A stretch of 64,000 nucleotides of DNA from Micromonospora sp. NBC_01796 (GCF_035917455.1 NZ_CP109078.1:2232001-2296000), one strand, 5' to 3'. Counted from the first letter of the stretch, positions 1 through 8,524 are shown. Numbers and translations: made by a program. The notes: generated by a model from the letters alone, not told the origin.

Positions 1-831
1 GCTGATCCCCCACCGGCGTTTGAGTTCGTGCAGCCGGTCGAAGTCGAGCCGGGGCGGCAGTTCGTCGCGCAGCACCGCACTGGGTACGAGGAACTCGGAC
101 GCGAACGCGGTGGCCTCCCGTTCGAGGATCTGGCTGCCCGGTTCGGCGTCGTGGTGCATCAGCAGGTGGCCGAGTTCGTGTGCGGTGTCCATTCGGGAGC
201 GCGCCTTGTCGTCCTTGGCCGGGCTCAGGAAGACGAACGGGCGCTGCCCGTACCAGTGGGAGAAGGCGTCGACCCGTTCGGAGACGTCGGGCAGGGCCAG
301 CACGATCACCCCGTACGACTCCAGCAGCCGCACCATGTGCGCCACCGGACCCGGCCCGAGGCCGAAGGCCTCCCGGGCGGTTACCGCGGCTGCCCGTACG
401 TCGTCGGGGCTGGCCGGCTCGGCCAGGTCCAGGTGCGGCAGCCGCAGCTCGGGCAGCCGCAGGTGCCGTTCGACCACTTCGACCATGCGCCAGGCGATTT
501 CACCGAACGCCTCCGCCTGATCCCGCTCGGCCTGCGTGGCCGTACGGAGACTACGGAAGTGGGCATGCCCCGGAGTGACCGGAACCGGGAACCCGCCGGC
601 GAAGAACTCCACCGGCATCGACAGCGCCAACGCCAACCGGGCCAGCACCGACGCCGACGGGCGTACCTGGCCCAGTTCGTACTGGCTGACCGCTGCGGCG
701 GTCACCCCGACCTGCCGGGCGAGTTCGTTCTTGCGCATCCGTCGCCACCGGCGGGCGAGCGCCAGGGCGTGGGGCTCGAACGCCGCGGCGGCGACGGCAG
801 CGGGAACCGGCGGTCGTAGCGCCCGCGTCAC
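1..831 (-). CDS. XRE regulator with ImmA/IrrE metallopeptidase domain (3' end cut off)
   Basis: The product is an N-terminal helix-turn-helix repressor fused to an ImmA/IrrE (DUF955) zinc peptidase. Residues about 20-75 carry the HTH (core VTAAAVSQYELGQVRPS). The metal site HELGH lies near residue 227, followed by LMHHDAEPGSQ and the third-ligand region EREATAFASEFL. Family members cleave or sense repressors and antitoxins under stress. The C-terminus lies beyond position 1. The GTG start at 831 overlaps the stop of the upstream gene (GTGA), so the two are translationally coupled; no other upstream in-frame start fits as well. Function is a family inference; the target is unknown. Confidence 0.85.
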   Translation of the reverse strand, partial: MTRALRPPVPAAVAAAAFEPHALALARRWRRMRKNELARQVGVTAAAVSQYELGQVRPSASVLARLALALSMPVEFFAGGFPVPVTPGHAHFRSLRTATQAERDQAEAFGEIAWRMVEVVERHLRLPELRLPHLDLAEPASPDDVRAAAVTAREAFGLGPGPVAHMVRLLESYGVIVLALPDVSERVDAFSHWYGQRPFVFLSPAKDDKARSRMDTAHELGHLLMHHDAEPGSQILEREATAFASEFLVPSAVLRDELPPRLDFDRLHELKRRWGIS

Positions 832-1505
832 GCCGACCGGCCGGAGACCCGGCCCGGCCGCAGGGTCAGCAGGTCAAGCTCTGGCAGCGGCAGTTCGTCG
901 TGCCGCGACTGCGACACCACCGTCGCACCGTCCGCCACCGGCAACGGCGTGCCCGGCAGAGCCGCCTCACCGAACCACAGTGTCACCTCGAACCAGGGTG
1001 AACCGCCGTCGCGGTTGTCCCTCGGCAGGCCGATGTACGCGACCGCCTCACCCGTGGCGATGTCACCGGTGTGCGCGATCCGGACGTGCCGCTTCGGCGG
1101 CACCACCCCGGCGAACACCTCCGGGAACTGGCCCTCGTCGTCGAACGCCAACTGCCGGTCGCGGCTGTTCTCCACCGCCCCACCGAGCCGGGCCTCGCTG
1201 CCCTCCCACCGGATCGACTCGATCCCGCCCTGCAACGAGTACAGCCGCACCACGTACCCCGCGCAGAGGATTTCCAGCGAGTTGTCGTCGAGCCGGGCCC
1301 GGACCCCGTCGACGCCGTTGAACTCGGCCTGCCCCAGGTGAACCAGGTTTCGCCAGACGGTGGTCCCGAAGCTCATCGCGTCGTCGCCGAGTTCCGGCTC
1401 GTGCCGGTCCGCCGCGCGCCGGTACACCTGCTGGATCAGCCGACCCAGGCGGTCCAGCACTCCGCGCTCGTCCAGCACTGCCACCGCGTCACCCAGCAAG
1501 CCCAT
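828..1505 (-). CDS. Hypothetical partner of the ImmA/IrrE regulator
   Basis: 225-residue soluble protein with no domain I recognise. There is no signal peptide or membrane segment. It is acidic, with beta-prone stretches in the middle (SLEILCAGYVVRLYSLQGG) and an aromatic patch (SPWFEVTLWFGE). It starts with ATG at 1505 behind a weak ribosome site and ends inside the start codon of the downstream XRE-ImmA/IrrE gene (GTGA overlap). This arrangement makes it the likely first gene of a two-gene operon, and it could be the sensor or substrate of the peptidase. That role is inference from gene order only. Confidence 0.7.
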   Translation of the reverse strand: MGLLGDAVAVLDERGVLDRLGRLIQQVYRRAADRHEPELGDDAMSFGTTVWRNLVHLGQAEFNGVDGVRARLDDNSLEILCAGYVVRLYSLQGGIESIRWEGSEARLGGAVENSRDRQLAFDDEGQFPEVFAGVVPPKRHVRIAHTGDIATGEAVAYIGLPRDNRDGGSPWFEVTLWFGEAALPGTPLPVADGATVVSQSRHDELPLPELDLLTLRPGRVSGRSA

Positions 1506-1706
1506 CGGGAAAACTTAGCCGATCCCCCAGTTGATATTGCCGAAATCAAGTGCCCGACACGCCACAGACCCGAGCACGGCTCACCACCGCTGCCGGCCCG
1601 CCGCCGGCTTCGGCGGCGCCGGCTTCGGGATGAGCCACCGGGATGAACATGAGGGCGTACGACGCCCAGGCAGCGGGCTGCCCGGTTGATGTGTCAGGGT
1701 GGGCCC

Positions 1707-3275
1707 GTGGCCGGGCGTGTGATAGCTGACCGTTACGAACTACAGACGATGCTGGGCCGGGGCGGGATGGCGGTGGTCTGGCGCGGCGTCGATCTCCGGT
1801 TGGGCAGGTCGGTCGCGGTCAAGCTGCTCAATCCGGCCGGGATGGCGGACCCGAGCATGCTGGAGCGGTTCGACCGCGAGGCCCGTACGGCCGCCCGCCT
1901 GGGTCACCCCAACATCGTGGCGGTGCATGACGTGGGCAGCGACGGTGGTGAGCCGTACTTGGTCATGGAGTTGGTCGACGGGCCCAACCTGGCGACGCTG
2001 CTCGGCGACGGCCCGCTCGGGCTCGACCGGGCGCTGGAGATCGCGGGTCAGGTCTGCGGCGCACTCGCCACGGCACACGCGGCGGGCGTGGTGCACCGCG
2101 ACATCAAGCCGGCGAACATCCTGCTCGATCCGGCGGGCACGGTGAAGGTGTGCGACTTCGGCATCGCCCGCCTCCTGCACGCCGGCCAGGCGACGTTGAC
2201 CGCACCGGCCACCACCGTCGGCACCAGCCAGTACATGGCGCCCGAGCAGGCCGCCGGCGACCCGGTGGACGCGCGAACCGACCTGTACGCGCTCGGCTGC
2301 CTGCTGTACGCGATGCTGACCGGCCAGCCTCCGTTCACCGGGGACAACCCGCTCCGGGTGCTGTGGCAGCACCTGCACGAACCCGCCCCGGCGCTCGCAT
2401 CGGTCCGGCCGGGGATTCCGGCCGGTCTCGATCGCCTGGTCGGTCAACTGTTGGCCAAGAATCCCGCCGACCGCCCCACCAGCGCCACCGAGGTACGCGA
2501 CCGCCTGGCAGCGCTGTCGTCGGCCGGACCGTCCTCCGGTGAGCAGAGGACGGTCGTGGTCGACACAGCCCCCCAGCCGCACTCACCCGAGCCCGAATCG
2601 GCCGCGCCGGTACGCGCCGCCGCCTCGGTGATGTCCCCTACCCGAACCATGCCGACCCTCACCGACAGCAACAGCGACAGCAGCGGCAGCGGCAGCGGCA
2701 GCGGCAGGACGACGGTCGGATCGCGCGGTGACGGCTCCCGTCGGGTGGTGATGGTGACAATCGGGGCGATCCTGCTCGCCGTCATCGTGGTCGGCACACT
2801 GCTGGCAACCCGTACCGGTGACGGGAACACCGGCCTGGAAGCCGGCGCGGCGTCCCCCAGCGGGTCCTCCGACGCGTCCGCCTCGGCTGCCGCGCCCACC
2901 CCCGCCGCCGGTAACCCGGCAAGCGGTCCGACCAGCCCGAGCAGCCCGACCAGCCGTCCGGGCGGGGGCACCACCGCGCGTCTGGTCGCCCTGCAGACGT
3001 CGCTCGACCTTCAGGTACAGGCCGGAGAGGTGGACGCCGACGCGGCCGAGGACCTGAACGACAAGCTGGACGAGGTCGCCCGGAAGCTGACCGAGGGCGA
3101 CGCCGAGGATGCCGCGAAGAAGCTCGCCGACGTACGCGACCGGCTCACCGATCTTCGCGAGGACAACCAGGTCAGCTCCGGGGCGTACGACGTTCTGCGG
3201 GCGAACCTCGACAGCCTCGCCGAAAGCCTGCCCCCGGCCGGAAAGAGGCGGGGCAACGGGGATGACGAGAACTGA
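1707..3275 (+). CDS. Transmembrane Ser/Thr protein kinase (PknB type)
   Basis: Eukaryotic-type kinase domain, residues about 5-265. The glycine loop is LGRGGMAVVWRG, the catalytic lysine is in VAVKLLN, the catalytic loop is VHRDIKPANILL, the metal site is DFGIARL, and the activation/APE region is QYMAPEQA. A long Ser/Pro/Thr-rich juxtamembrane linker follows, with an SG microrepeat coded by GGCAGC units around 2679-2706. One membrane helix (VVMVTIGAILLAVIVVGTLL) lies at about residues 347-370. The extracellular tail of about 90 residues is helical and charged, not PASTA. I chose GTG 1707, which follows GGTGGG and begins MAGRVIADRYEL; ATG 1689 and TTG 1686 are in-frame alternatives. The ligand of the tail is unknown. 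Confidence 0.9.
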   Translation: MAGRVIADRYELQTMLGRGGMAVVWRGVDLRLGRSVAVKLLNPAGMADPSMLERFDREARTAARLGHPNIVAVHDVGSDGGEPYLVMELVDGPNLATLLGDGPLGLDRALEIAGQVCGALATAHAAGVVHRDIKPANILLDPAGTVKVCDFGIARLLHAGQATLTAPATTVGTSQYMAPEQAAGDPVDARTDLYALGCLLYAMLTGQPPFTGDNPLRVLWQHLHEPAPALASVRPGIPAGLDRLVGQLLAKNPADRPTSATEVRDRLAALSSAGPSSGEQRTVVVDTAPQPHSPEPESAAPVRAAASVMSPTRTMPTLTDSNSDSSGSGSGSGRTTVGSRGDGSRRVVMVTIGAILLAVIVVGTLLATRTGDGNTGLEAGAASPSGSSDASASAAAPTPAAGNPASGPTSPSSPTSRPGGGTTARLVALQTSLDLQVQAGEVDADAAEDLNDKLDEVARKLTEGDAEDAAKKLADVRDRLTDLREDNQVSSGAYDVLRANLDSLAESLPPAGKRRGNGDDEN

Positions 3276-3287
3276 TCAGCCGCCGGG

Positions 3288-3326
3288 TCCCGAGCCTGTC
3301 CCGTGGCGGACGGGACAGGCTCGGGA
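3288..3326. terminator. Bidirectional terminator hairpin
   Basis: Perfect 16-bp stem (3288-3303 with 3311-3326) and a 7-nt loop, lying between the convergent kinase and anti-sigma-like genes. It can serve both strands. Confidence 0.85.
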
Positions 3327-3347
3327 GTCGTAACAGAGAAACTCCGG

Positions 3348-4664
3348 TCAGCGGCAGTTCCAGACGACCGCCTGGATGACGTTGTCGGCGTCCTCGCTCT
3401 GGCCGGCGACGATCCGTCCGTCGTCGCTCATCGTCAGGGCACGGTCCCCGTTCTCCAGCTTGTGCGGCTCGATGAAGGGCAGCTCGACCGTCATGGTGTC
3501 GGTGAGCAGCGCCAGGCGTCGGTCAGGCAAAAAGCCGCTGGCCCATCCCTGTCCGTTGCCGTTTTCCGGATCGAACGCGCGGGTCGGGAAGTCGACGAAC
3601 TCGTTCGTCGGCAGGTAGAAGCGGGCGGCGGTCATGGTCTGGTCGCCGTTCTCCGTGTAGCTGACCGCGTTTCCGATGATCCAGCCGTTGCGGATGCTCC
3701 TCGGCAGGAACGCGTCCGCCGGCTGGCCCTGCACGGTCGGCTTCGGCAGTTCCCGTACCGAACCGTCGGGCAGCCACAGGTAACCCGCCGAGCGGGCCAT
3801 GCCCGACCGGGGGTTCTTCGGCGTACCGGGATCCTGCGACTCGGTCCGCCCGGGGTTTCGGGGGATCTCCCACACCACGCCGGCAACGGTCCCGTCCTCG
3901 TCGATCCCCGCGACCTGGCCCACCCAGCCGGGACCGGGCAGTGGCAGGTCGACCGGCTGGGCCGACGCGTTCGGCCAGAGGATCGGTTGCGACCCCACCA
4001 CGGCCTCTCCCCGGACCCCGACGATCTGCCCGGCGTCGTTGATCGCCCGCGCCTCCGCGCTGCCCTTCGCGGGCAGCGGACTGACCTTTCCGTCCCGGTA
4101 GACGTACGCGTGCGGTCCGTCGTCGAGCCAACCCGAGCCGACGGCGACGCCGGAGGTGTTGATGTCGTCCAGGGCCTGGTCGGCGCCGGGCAGGACGATC
4201 CGGTGCGGTACCCCGTTGTCCCAGATCAGGATCGGATAGCCGTCCTGCCGCTTGTCCGGGTAGGTCCGGCCGGCGATGAACCGTCCGGTCGGGTCGGCGC
4301 CGGTGACCAGGCTCATCGGTTCCTTGTCCGGCAGCGGCAGCCGTTGCACGGAGCAGCCGGTGGGCGCCGCCACGGTCGGCGCGGGCCGGGTCGCGGCGGG
4401 CTTCCCGGTGGCCGGGGCGGTGGCCTCGGCGGCCTGGTTCTTCGGCCCGGACGGATCCGGGCGCAGGGCGGTGAGCGCGACCGGCACCGTCGCCACCATG
4501 ACCGCCACCAGTACGACCGCGCCCCCTCCGCCGAGCGCGCGTCGGGTCCGGCGGCGCCGTCCCCCCTCGATGATCGCCCTACCGAGGTCCACCCGACTCG
4601 GGGTGCTCGGCTCGTCGTCGAGCCGGCGCAGCAGGGCGATCGCGTACTCGTCTTCGTTGTCCAT
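3348..4664 (-). CDS. Membrane-anchored sigma-factor partner with HAF-like repeats
   Basis: 438 residues. A short N-terminal cytoplasmic region (about 1-45, with an RRLDDE segment and basic RRRRR) precedes a membrane helix (VVLVAVMVATVPVALTAL, about 50-68). A Pro/Ala/Thr linker and a long extracellular region follow, with repeated blades such as INTSGVAVGSGW, INDAGQIVGVRG and IDEDGTVAGVVW, typical of HAF/beta-propeller repeats. The ATG at 4664 is 3 nt after the sigma-factor stop, so the genes are co-transcribed and probably coupled. The position and topology suggest an anti-sigma or signal-receiving partner, but no canonical zinc anti-sigma motif (HxxxCxxC) is present. That makes the role an inference. 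Confidence 0.75.
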   Translation of the reverse strand: MDNEDEYAIALLRRLDDEPSTPSRVDLGRAIIEGGRRRRTRRALGGGGAVVLVAVMVATVPVALTALRPDPSGPKNQAAEATAPATGKPAATRPAPTVAAPTGCSVQRLPLPDKEPMSLVTGADPTGRFIAGRTYPDKRQDGYPILIWDNGVPHRIVLPGADQALDDINTSGVAVGSGWLDDGPHAYVYRDGKVSPLPAKGSAEARAINDAGQIVGVRGEAVVGSQPILWPNASAQPVDLPLPGPGWVGQVAGIDEDGTVAGVVWEIPRNPGRTESQDPGTPKNPRSGMARSAGYLWLPDGSVRELPKPTVQGQPADAFLPRSIRNGWIIGNAVSYTENGDQTMTAARFYLPTNEFVDFPTRAFDPENGNGQGWASGFLPDRRLALLTDTMTVELPFIEPHKLENGDRALTMSDDGRIVAGQSEDADNVIQAVVWNCR

Positions 4665-4667
4665 CTC

Positions 4668-5252
4668 TCATCCTTCCCGTGTCGTTGCGACTGCTCCGCG
4701 TGGCAAGGTGCCGGCTCCGCGTGGCGACGTGACTGCTTCGCGTGATCCGCCGACCGCGCCGGCAAGGTCCTGGTCGCCCAGGAGTCGGCGGAGCGCCTTC
4801 AGCCCGTGGGAGGTCTGGCTCTTGACCGTGCCGGCGGAACAGCCGAGCACCTCGGCCACCTCGTTCACCGGCAGGTCGTGCAGGTAGCGCAGGACCAGGA
4901 CGGCTCGCTGCCTCGGTGGCACCCTGGCCAACGCGGCGTGCAGCACGGTCCGGTCCTCGGTGGGCTGGTCGACGCTGGCGCGTACGTCGGGTGCCATCCC
5001 GAACAGGCGGACCTTCCACCAGCCCTTGCGCTGACTGTCGAGGAAGACGCGTACGAGGATCACCCGCACCCAGGCGTCGAGCGAATTGGCCCTGGACGAC
5101 TTCGCCCAGCTCAGGTAGAGCTTGGTGACCGCCTCCTGGACCAGGTCGTCGGCCTGGTGCTCGTCCCCGCAGAGCGAGTACGCCAGCCGGCGCAGTGCGG
5201 GCAGTCGTGCGGTGACGTACTCGACGTATTCCCGTTCCGATCCATCGCGCAT
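4668..5252 (-). CDS. SigE-family ECF RNA polymerase sigma factor
   Basis: 194-residue ECF sigma factor. Region 2 is at about 20-85 (LAYSLCGDEHQADDLVQEA, then YLSWAKSSRANSLDAWVR). Region 4 is at about 105-160, with VPPRQRAVLVLRYL and the HTH VNEVAEVLGCSAGTVKSQ. It matches the actinobacterial SigE family, which redirects RNA polymerase in envelope or stress responses. It is the first gene of a pair with the downstream membrane protein. The last 30 codons are an odd low-complexity tail (SPRGAGTLPRGA) that coincides with 21-bp DNA repeats, so tail length may vary between strains. Confidence 0.92.
   Translation of the reverse strand: MRDGSEREYVEYVTARLPALRRLAYSLCGDEHQADDLVQEAVTKLYLSWAKSSRANSLDAWVRVILVRVFLDSQRKGWWKVRLFGMAPDVRASVDQPTEDRTVLHAALARVPPRQRAVLVLRYLHDLPVNEVAEVLGCSAGTVKSQTSHGLKALRRLLGDQDLAGAVGGSREAVTSPRGAGTLPRGAVATTREG
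4691..4753 (-). repeat. Three imperfect 21-bp tandem repeats inside the sigma-factor gene end
   Basis: Units start at 4691, 4712 and 4733, each built around CTCCGCGTGG (the third is degenerate, CTTCGCGTGA). The period of 21 bp is seven codons, so copy-number change keeps the reading frame and alters only the sigma-factor tail. Confidence 0.7.
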
Positions 5253-5376
5253 CCGGCGCTACCTCCCTGGGATCCCCTCTTCTGACGGGCGCCACCGGGA
5301 TTCGGTTGTACGTGTTCGCGGGGCGTCGGCGTTCAGCGGAAACGGACGGCGCATTCCATGCAGGAAGACGAACGGG

Positions 5377-5429
5377 AAGAAAAGGCCGGCGGCGGCCGAC
5401 CCGGTTGGTTCCGGGCCGGCCGCCGCCGG
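5377..5429 (-). terminator. Rho-independent terminator of the GH55 gene
   Basis: Stem of 12 perfect pairs (5386-5397 with 5418-5429), extended inwards by more pairs around a TTGGTT loop. It is followed on the minus strand by TTTTCTT. It lies 22 nt past the GH55 stop. Confidence 0.88.
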
Positions 5430-5450
5430 TTGTGCTGACCGCTGTCCCGG

Positions 5451-7274
5451 TCAGCCCTCGGGGTAGCTCACGATGGTGCTGGTGCCGTACGAGCCGACGA
5501 CCGGGGTGCCGGCGTCGTTGATGGTCCGCTCGATCCCGCCACTGCCGTCGAGGAAGACGGTGACCATGTTGTGGAACTTCACCTTCGGGGTACGGGGGAC
5601 CTCGATCCCCCGGTCCGCCCGGATGTCGACCTCCTGGTTGAAGTACGAGTAGACGCCGAGACCCCACGCTTCGTGCTCGCGTACGTGCCGGCCGACCTTG
5701 TACGAGGCGTACCCCTTGCCGGTGGGGCTGGTCCACGCGGCCTGGCTCGGCGGGTCGTAGGGCAGTTCGCTCTGGTAGAAGATGGTCCGGCCGTCCTCGC
5801 CGTTCCAGACGGTCTGGTACTTCTGGTAGTGCTCGACGAAGAGCCCGTACGCGGTGACGTCGTCGCCGTTGACCACGACGCCGGTGTCGGCGGTGTTCTG
5901 CGACCAGCCGATGCCGTTGCCGTGGTCGCCGCGCCAGGCCCAGATGTTGTCGATGATGGTGTCGTCGCTGTTCACCACGAGGCTGGTCTTGGCCTTGCCG
6001 ACCCAGGGTCCGCCGATGCGGAAGAAGACGTCCTGCAACGAGATCGGGTTGCGGGAGTGGTCCTTGCGGCTGTGCTTGTCACCGACCTCGACCAGTACGT
6101 CGGACTCGCGGGCACCGGCGTCGACCAGCACACCGGCGATCCGTACGCCGTCGACGTCGTCGACCCGCAGGGCGGCGTCACCCCGGTCCGGGGCGAGGCT
6201 CGGCATGCCGAGGCCGAGCACGATGGTGTTCTTGTGCTTGACCCGCAGGGCCCGGTCGAGGTGGTAGACGCCGGGGGTGAGCAGGAGGTGCTTGCCCCGG
6301 GCCAGGGCCTTGTTGATGGTGTGTTCGCTGTCGGAGGGCTTGGCGATGTAGAAGTCGCCGATCGGGAGCGAGTAGCCCTCCTGCCGCTGCCCGTCGCCCC
6401 AGGTGGTGCCGGAGGTGTTGTGCCGCAGGGTCGGTACGAAGACCCGGTAGTCGCCTCGTGCGTCGACGTACAGGTAGGGCTTCTCGCGGGTGACCGGGCT
6501 GGTCGGAAGCGTGGTGTACGGCGGGTTCGGGAAGCCCGTCTCGGGTGCTCCGACGACGCCGGAGAAGACCTGGTTCCAGACCCCGTTGGTCCAGACGTCG
6601 CCGAGCTGGCTGTCCCGGGTGATCCACTGCTGCTGGGAGCCGTTGATGGTGACCCCGTCGACCTTCGAGTCGGCGATGTAGCCGCCGCTGGAGAAGCCGG
6701 CGTTGCCGGGTTCGAGCCAGAGCACGCCCTTGATGTGCACCCGGCGCATCGGGGACGCCTGGGAGACCGCCCACTGGTTGGACCAGTCGGTCGGTGTCAC
6801 GGACAGGTTCTCCGCCGAGCGCCAGAAGTTGGTGAGGGCGGAGATCCCGGCGGCCGAGCCGGGGTCGGGCTGGCCGATGACGCGTACGGCACCCCGGATG
6901 TCGACGTCGTCCGGTGACTGGCCGAGGCCGGCGACGGTGGTGTAGTAGCCGAGTTTGCCGTTGACGTCGTACTGGCCGGGCTTGAACAGGATGGCGTACC
7001 TGTTCGTACCCATCTCGTTCTCTTCCTGCTGGGCGAAGAGTTCGTCGAACTTGGCCTGGATCTGGGTGACCGGTGTCGACGGGTCGTAGACGAAGACGTT
7101 GGGTCCGAAGTCGGGGCGTCCGCCCCCGTGTGCGGCGGCGGTGCCGGCCAGCGGCACGAGGCCGCCGGCGGTGAGCAGCGCGGCCGAGGAGATGACGGTG
7201 CCGAGGCGGCGCAGGGTGCCATTGGTACGCGGGCGCGCGGTCGCTCGTACGCCCTGGTCTTGGATGGGTTTCAT
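5451..7274 (-). CDS. Secreted GH55 exo-beta-1,3-glucanase (laminarinase)
   Basis: 607 residues, with a signal peptide (about 1-50, RRLG...GTAAAHG) that has a Tat-like RR. The mature part closely resembles what I recall of Streptomyces SacteLam55A: DFGPNVFVYDPSTP, GTNRYAILFKPGQYDVNG, NFWRSAENL, FTPGVYH-like LLTPGVYHLDRA, NGDDVTAYGLFVEHYQKY then NGEDGRT, and PYDPPSQAAW. That order spans both beta-helices of the family, and the length is as expected. It would release glucose from the non-reducing end of beta-1,3-glucans outside the cell. The ATG at 7274 follows AGGCAGG; an in-frame start at 7355 would put an unlikely extension before the signal peptide. A 16-bp LacI-type operator lies 45 bp upstream. 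Public annotations sometimes mislabel this family as adenylyl cyclase. Confidence 0.92.
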   Translation of the reverse strand: MKPIQDQGVRATARPRTNGTLRRLGTVISSAALLTAGGLVPLAGTAAAHGGGRPDFGPNVFVYDPSTPVTQIQAKFDELFAQQEENEMGTNRYAILFKPGQYDVNGKLGYYTTVAGLGQSPDDVDIRGAVRVIGQPDPGSAAGISALTNFWRSAENLSVTPTDWSNQWAVSQASPMRRVHIKGVLWLEPGNAGFSSGGYIADSKVDGVTINGSQQQWITRDSQLGDVWTNGVWNQVFSGVVGAPETGFPNPPYTTLPTSPVTREKPYLYVDARGDYRVFVPTLRHNTSGTTWGDGQRQEGYSLPIGDFYIAKPSDSEHTINKALARGKHLLLTPGVYHLDRALRVKHKNTIVLGLGMPSLAPDRGDAALRVDDVDGVRIAGVLVDAGARESDVLVEVGDKHSRKDHSRNPISLQDVFFRIGGPWVGKAKTSLVVNSDDTIIDNIWAWRGDHGNGIGWSQNTADTGVVVNGDDVTAYGLFVEHYQKYQTVWNGEDGRTIFYQSELPYDPPSQAAWTSPTGKGYASYKVGRHVREHEAWGLGVYSYFNQEVDIRADRGIEVPRTPKVKFHNMVTVFLDGSGGIERTINDAGTPVVGSYGTSTIVSYPEG

Positions 7275-7318
7275 CGACCTGCCTGTCGGGGACGGCGGCG
7301 AGTCGTCACCGGCCGGCG

Positions 7319-7334
7319 AAGAGAGCGCTCTCTT
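7319..7334. promoter_or_regulatory. LacI-family operator upstream of GH55
   Basis: Perfect 16-bp palindrome AAGAGAGCGCTCTCTT. The GAGCGCTC core is that of actinobacterial sugar repressors of the CebR/CelR type (TGGGAGCGCTCCCA). It sits between the GH55 start and the preceding gene, and nearly identical sites precede the GH16 gene at 31768-31947. The regulator gene itself is not in the window. Confidence 0.85.
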
Positions 7335-7485
7335 TACCGGCCCGGCCCGGTCCAAGCCGCGAAGGAAGGGATCGGTGTGTTTCTACCCCGTCGATCGTGT
7401 CCCGCGCTATAGCTGGCACGACCATTTGCCGACCCGATTCACGGGCCACCCCTGTCCACAGGGGACAGAGCTGCCATTAATCGCG

Positions 7486-8511
7486 CTATATCCGGCGGTG
7501 CTCCGCGGTGGCCTGGGTCGGCACCAGTCCGTCGGTCCGCTCCCCCGCCTCGTCAGACGGCGCGTCGGGCAGGACGTCCAGGAAGTCGAGGGACGGTACG
7601 AAGAAGAGGTTCCCGGTCACCGCGGTCGAGAAGTCCAGGATCCGGTCGTAGTTGCCCGGCGGGTCCCCGACGAACATGTTCGTCAGCATCCGCTCGGTGA
7701 CGTCGGGTGTGGCCGAGTAGGCGATGTAGTACGTCCCGAACTCACCGCGCCCCGGCGACCCGAACGCCATGTTGTCCCGCAGGACCTGCTGCTGCCGGCC
7801 GTCCGGCCCCGTGATGACGTTCAGCGCCACGTGCGAGTTGGCCGGCTTGACCTCGTCGTCCAACTCGATGTTGTCGAGCTTGGTCCGCCCGATCACCTTC
7901 TCCTGCGCCTCGACCGGGAGCGCGTTCCACGCGGTCAGGTCGTGCAGGTACTTCTGCACCATGACGTAACTGCCACCGGCGAAGTCCGCGTCCTCGGCGC
8001 CGATCACCACCGCCCGGTGTGCGGCCGTACCGGTGGGGTTCTCCGTACCGTCGACGAAGCCGAGCAGGTCCCGCCCGTCGAAGTACTTGAACCCGTACAC
8101 CTCGTCGACCATCCGGGCCGCACCGTCCAACCGCTTCATGATCTGCGCGGCCAGTTCGAAGCACAGGTCGAGCTGCCCGGCCCGCAGGTGGAACAGCAGG
8201 TCGCCGGGGGTGGAAACGGCACGGTGCCGGGAGCCGGCGATCTCCCGGAACGGGTGCAGCCCGGCCGGTCGCGGGCCGGTGAACAGCCGGTCCCAGGCGA
8301 GCGAGCCGATCCCGGTCACGCAGGAGAGCGCGGCCGACTCGGCCCGGGAGCCGACCGACCGTTGCAGCCCGGCGATGTCGGCGAGCAGGTCCCGTACGGC
8401 CTGCTCGCCGCCGTCGTCGATGGTGACGACGAGGAACATGGCCGAGCTGGTCAGCGGGCTGAGGACCGACTGCGGCGTGACCGGCGCGACCGGGTGTTCC
8501 GGCATCGTCAT
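7486..8511 (-). CDS. Dyp-type heme peroxidase
   Basis: 341 residues matching dye-decolorizing peroxidases. The hallmark GFVDGTENP (distal Asp and substrate region) is at about residue 151-159. MKRLDGAARMVDEVYGFKYFDGRD precedes it, and the proximal-histidine region with NSHVALN and the LRDNMAFG/GEFGTYYIAYS segments follows. No Tat or Sec signal is visible, which fits the cytoplasmic or encapsulin-loaded B-type enzymes. The C-terminus ends EHRRI and lacks an obvious encapsulin-targeting motif. The ATG at 8511 follows AGGAAGGAA. The gene lies 13 nt after the last glycosyltransferase of the polymer locus, so it is probably co-transcribed. Natural substrate unknown. Confidence 0.93.
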   Translation of the reverse strand: MTMPEHPVAPVTPQSVLSPLTSSAMFLVVTIDDGGEQAVRDLLADIAGLQRSVGSRAESAALSCVTGIGSLAWDRLFTGPRPAGLHPFREIAGSRHRAVSTPGDLLFHLRAGQLDLCFELAAQIMKRLDGAARMVDEVYGFKYFDGRDLLGFVDGTENPTGTAAHRAVVIGAEDADFAGGSYVMVQKYLHDLTAWNALPVEAQEKVIGRTKLDNIELDDEVKPANSHVALNVITGPDGRQQQVLRDNMAFGSPGRGEFGTYYIAYSATPDVTERMLTNMFVGDPPGNYDRILDFSTAVTGNLFFVPSLDFLDVLPDAPSDEAGERTDGLVPTQATAEHRRI

Positions 8512-8524
8512 CGGCGTTTCCTTC

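Noticed and set aside
5571-6917. Long open frame (448 codons) antisense to GH55
   Set aside because: It is the complementary frame of a GC-rich gene with a clear family match; composition is skewed to Asp/Val/Gly and no domain appears.
7449-7464. CCCCTGTCCACAGGGG hairpin after the Dyp gene as terminator
   Set aside because: Only seven pairs with a 2-nt gap and no T tract; kept as unproven.
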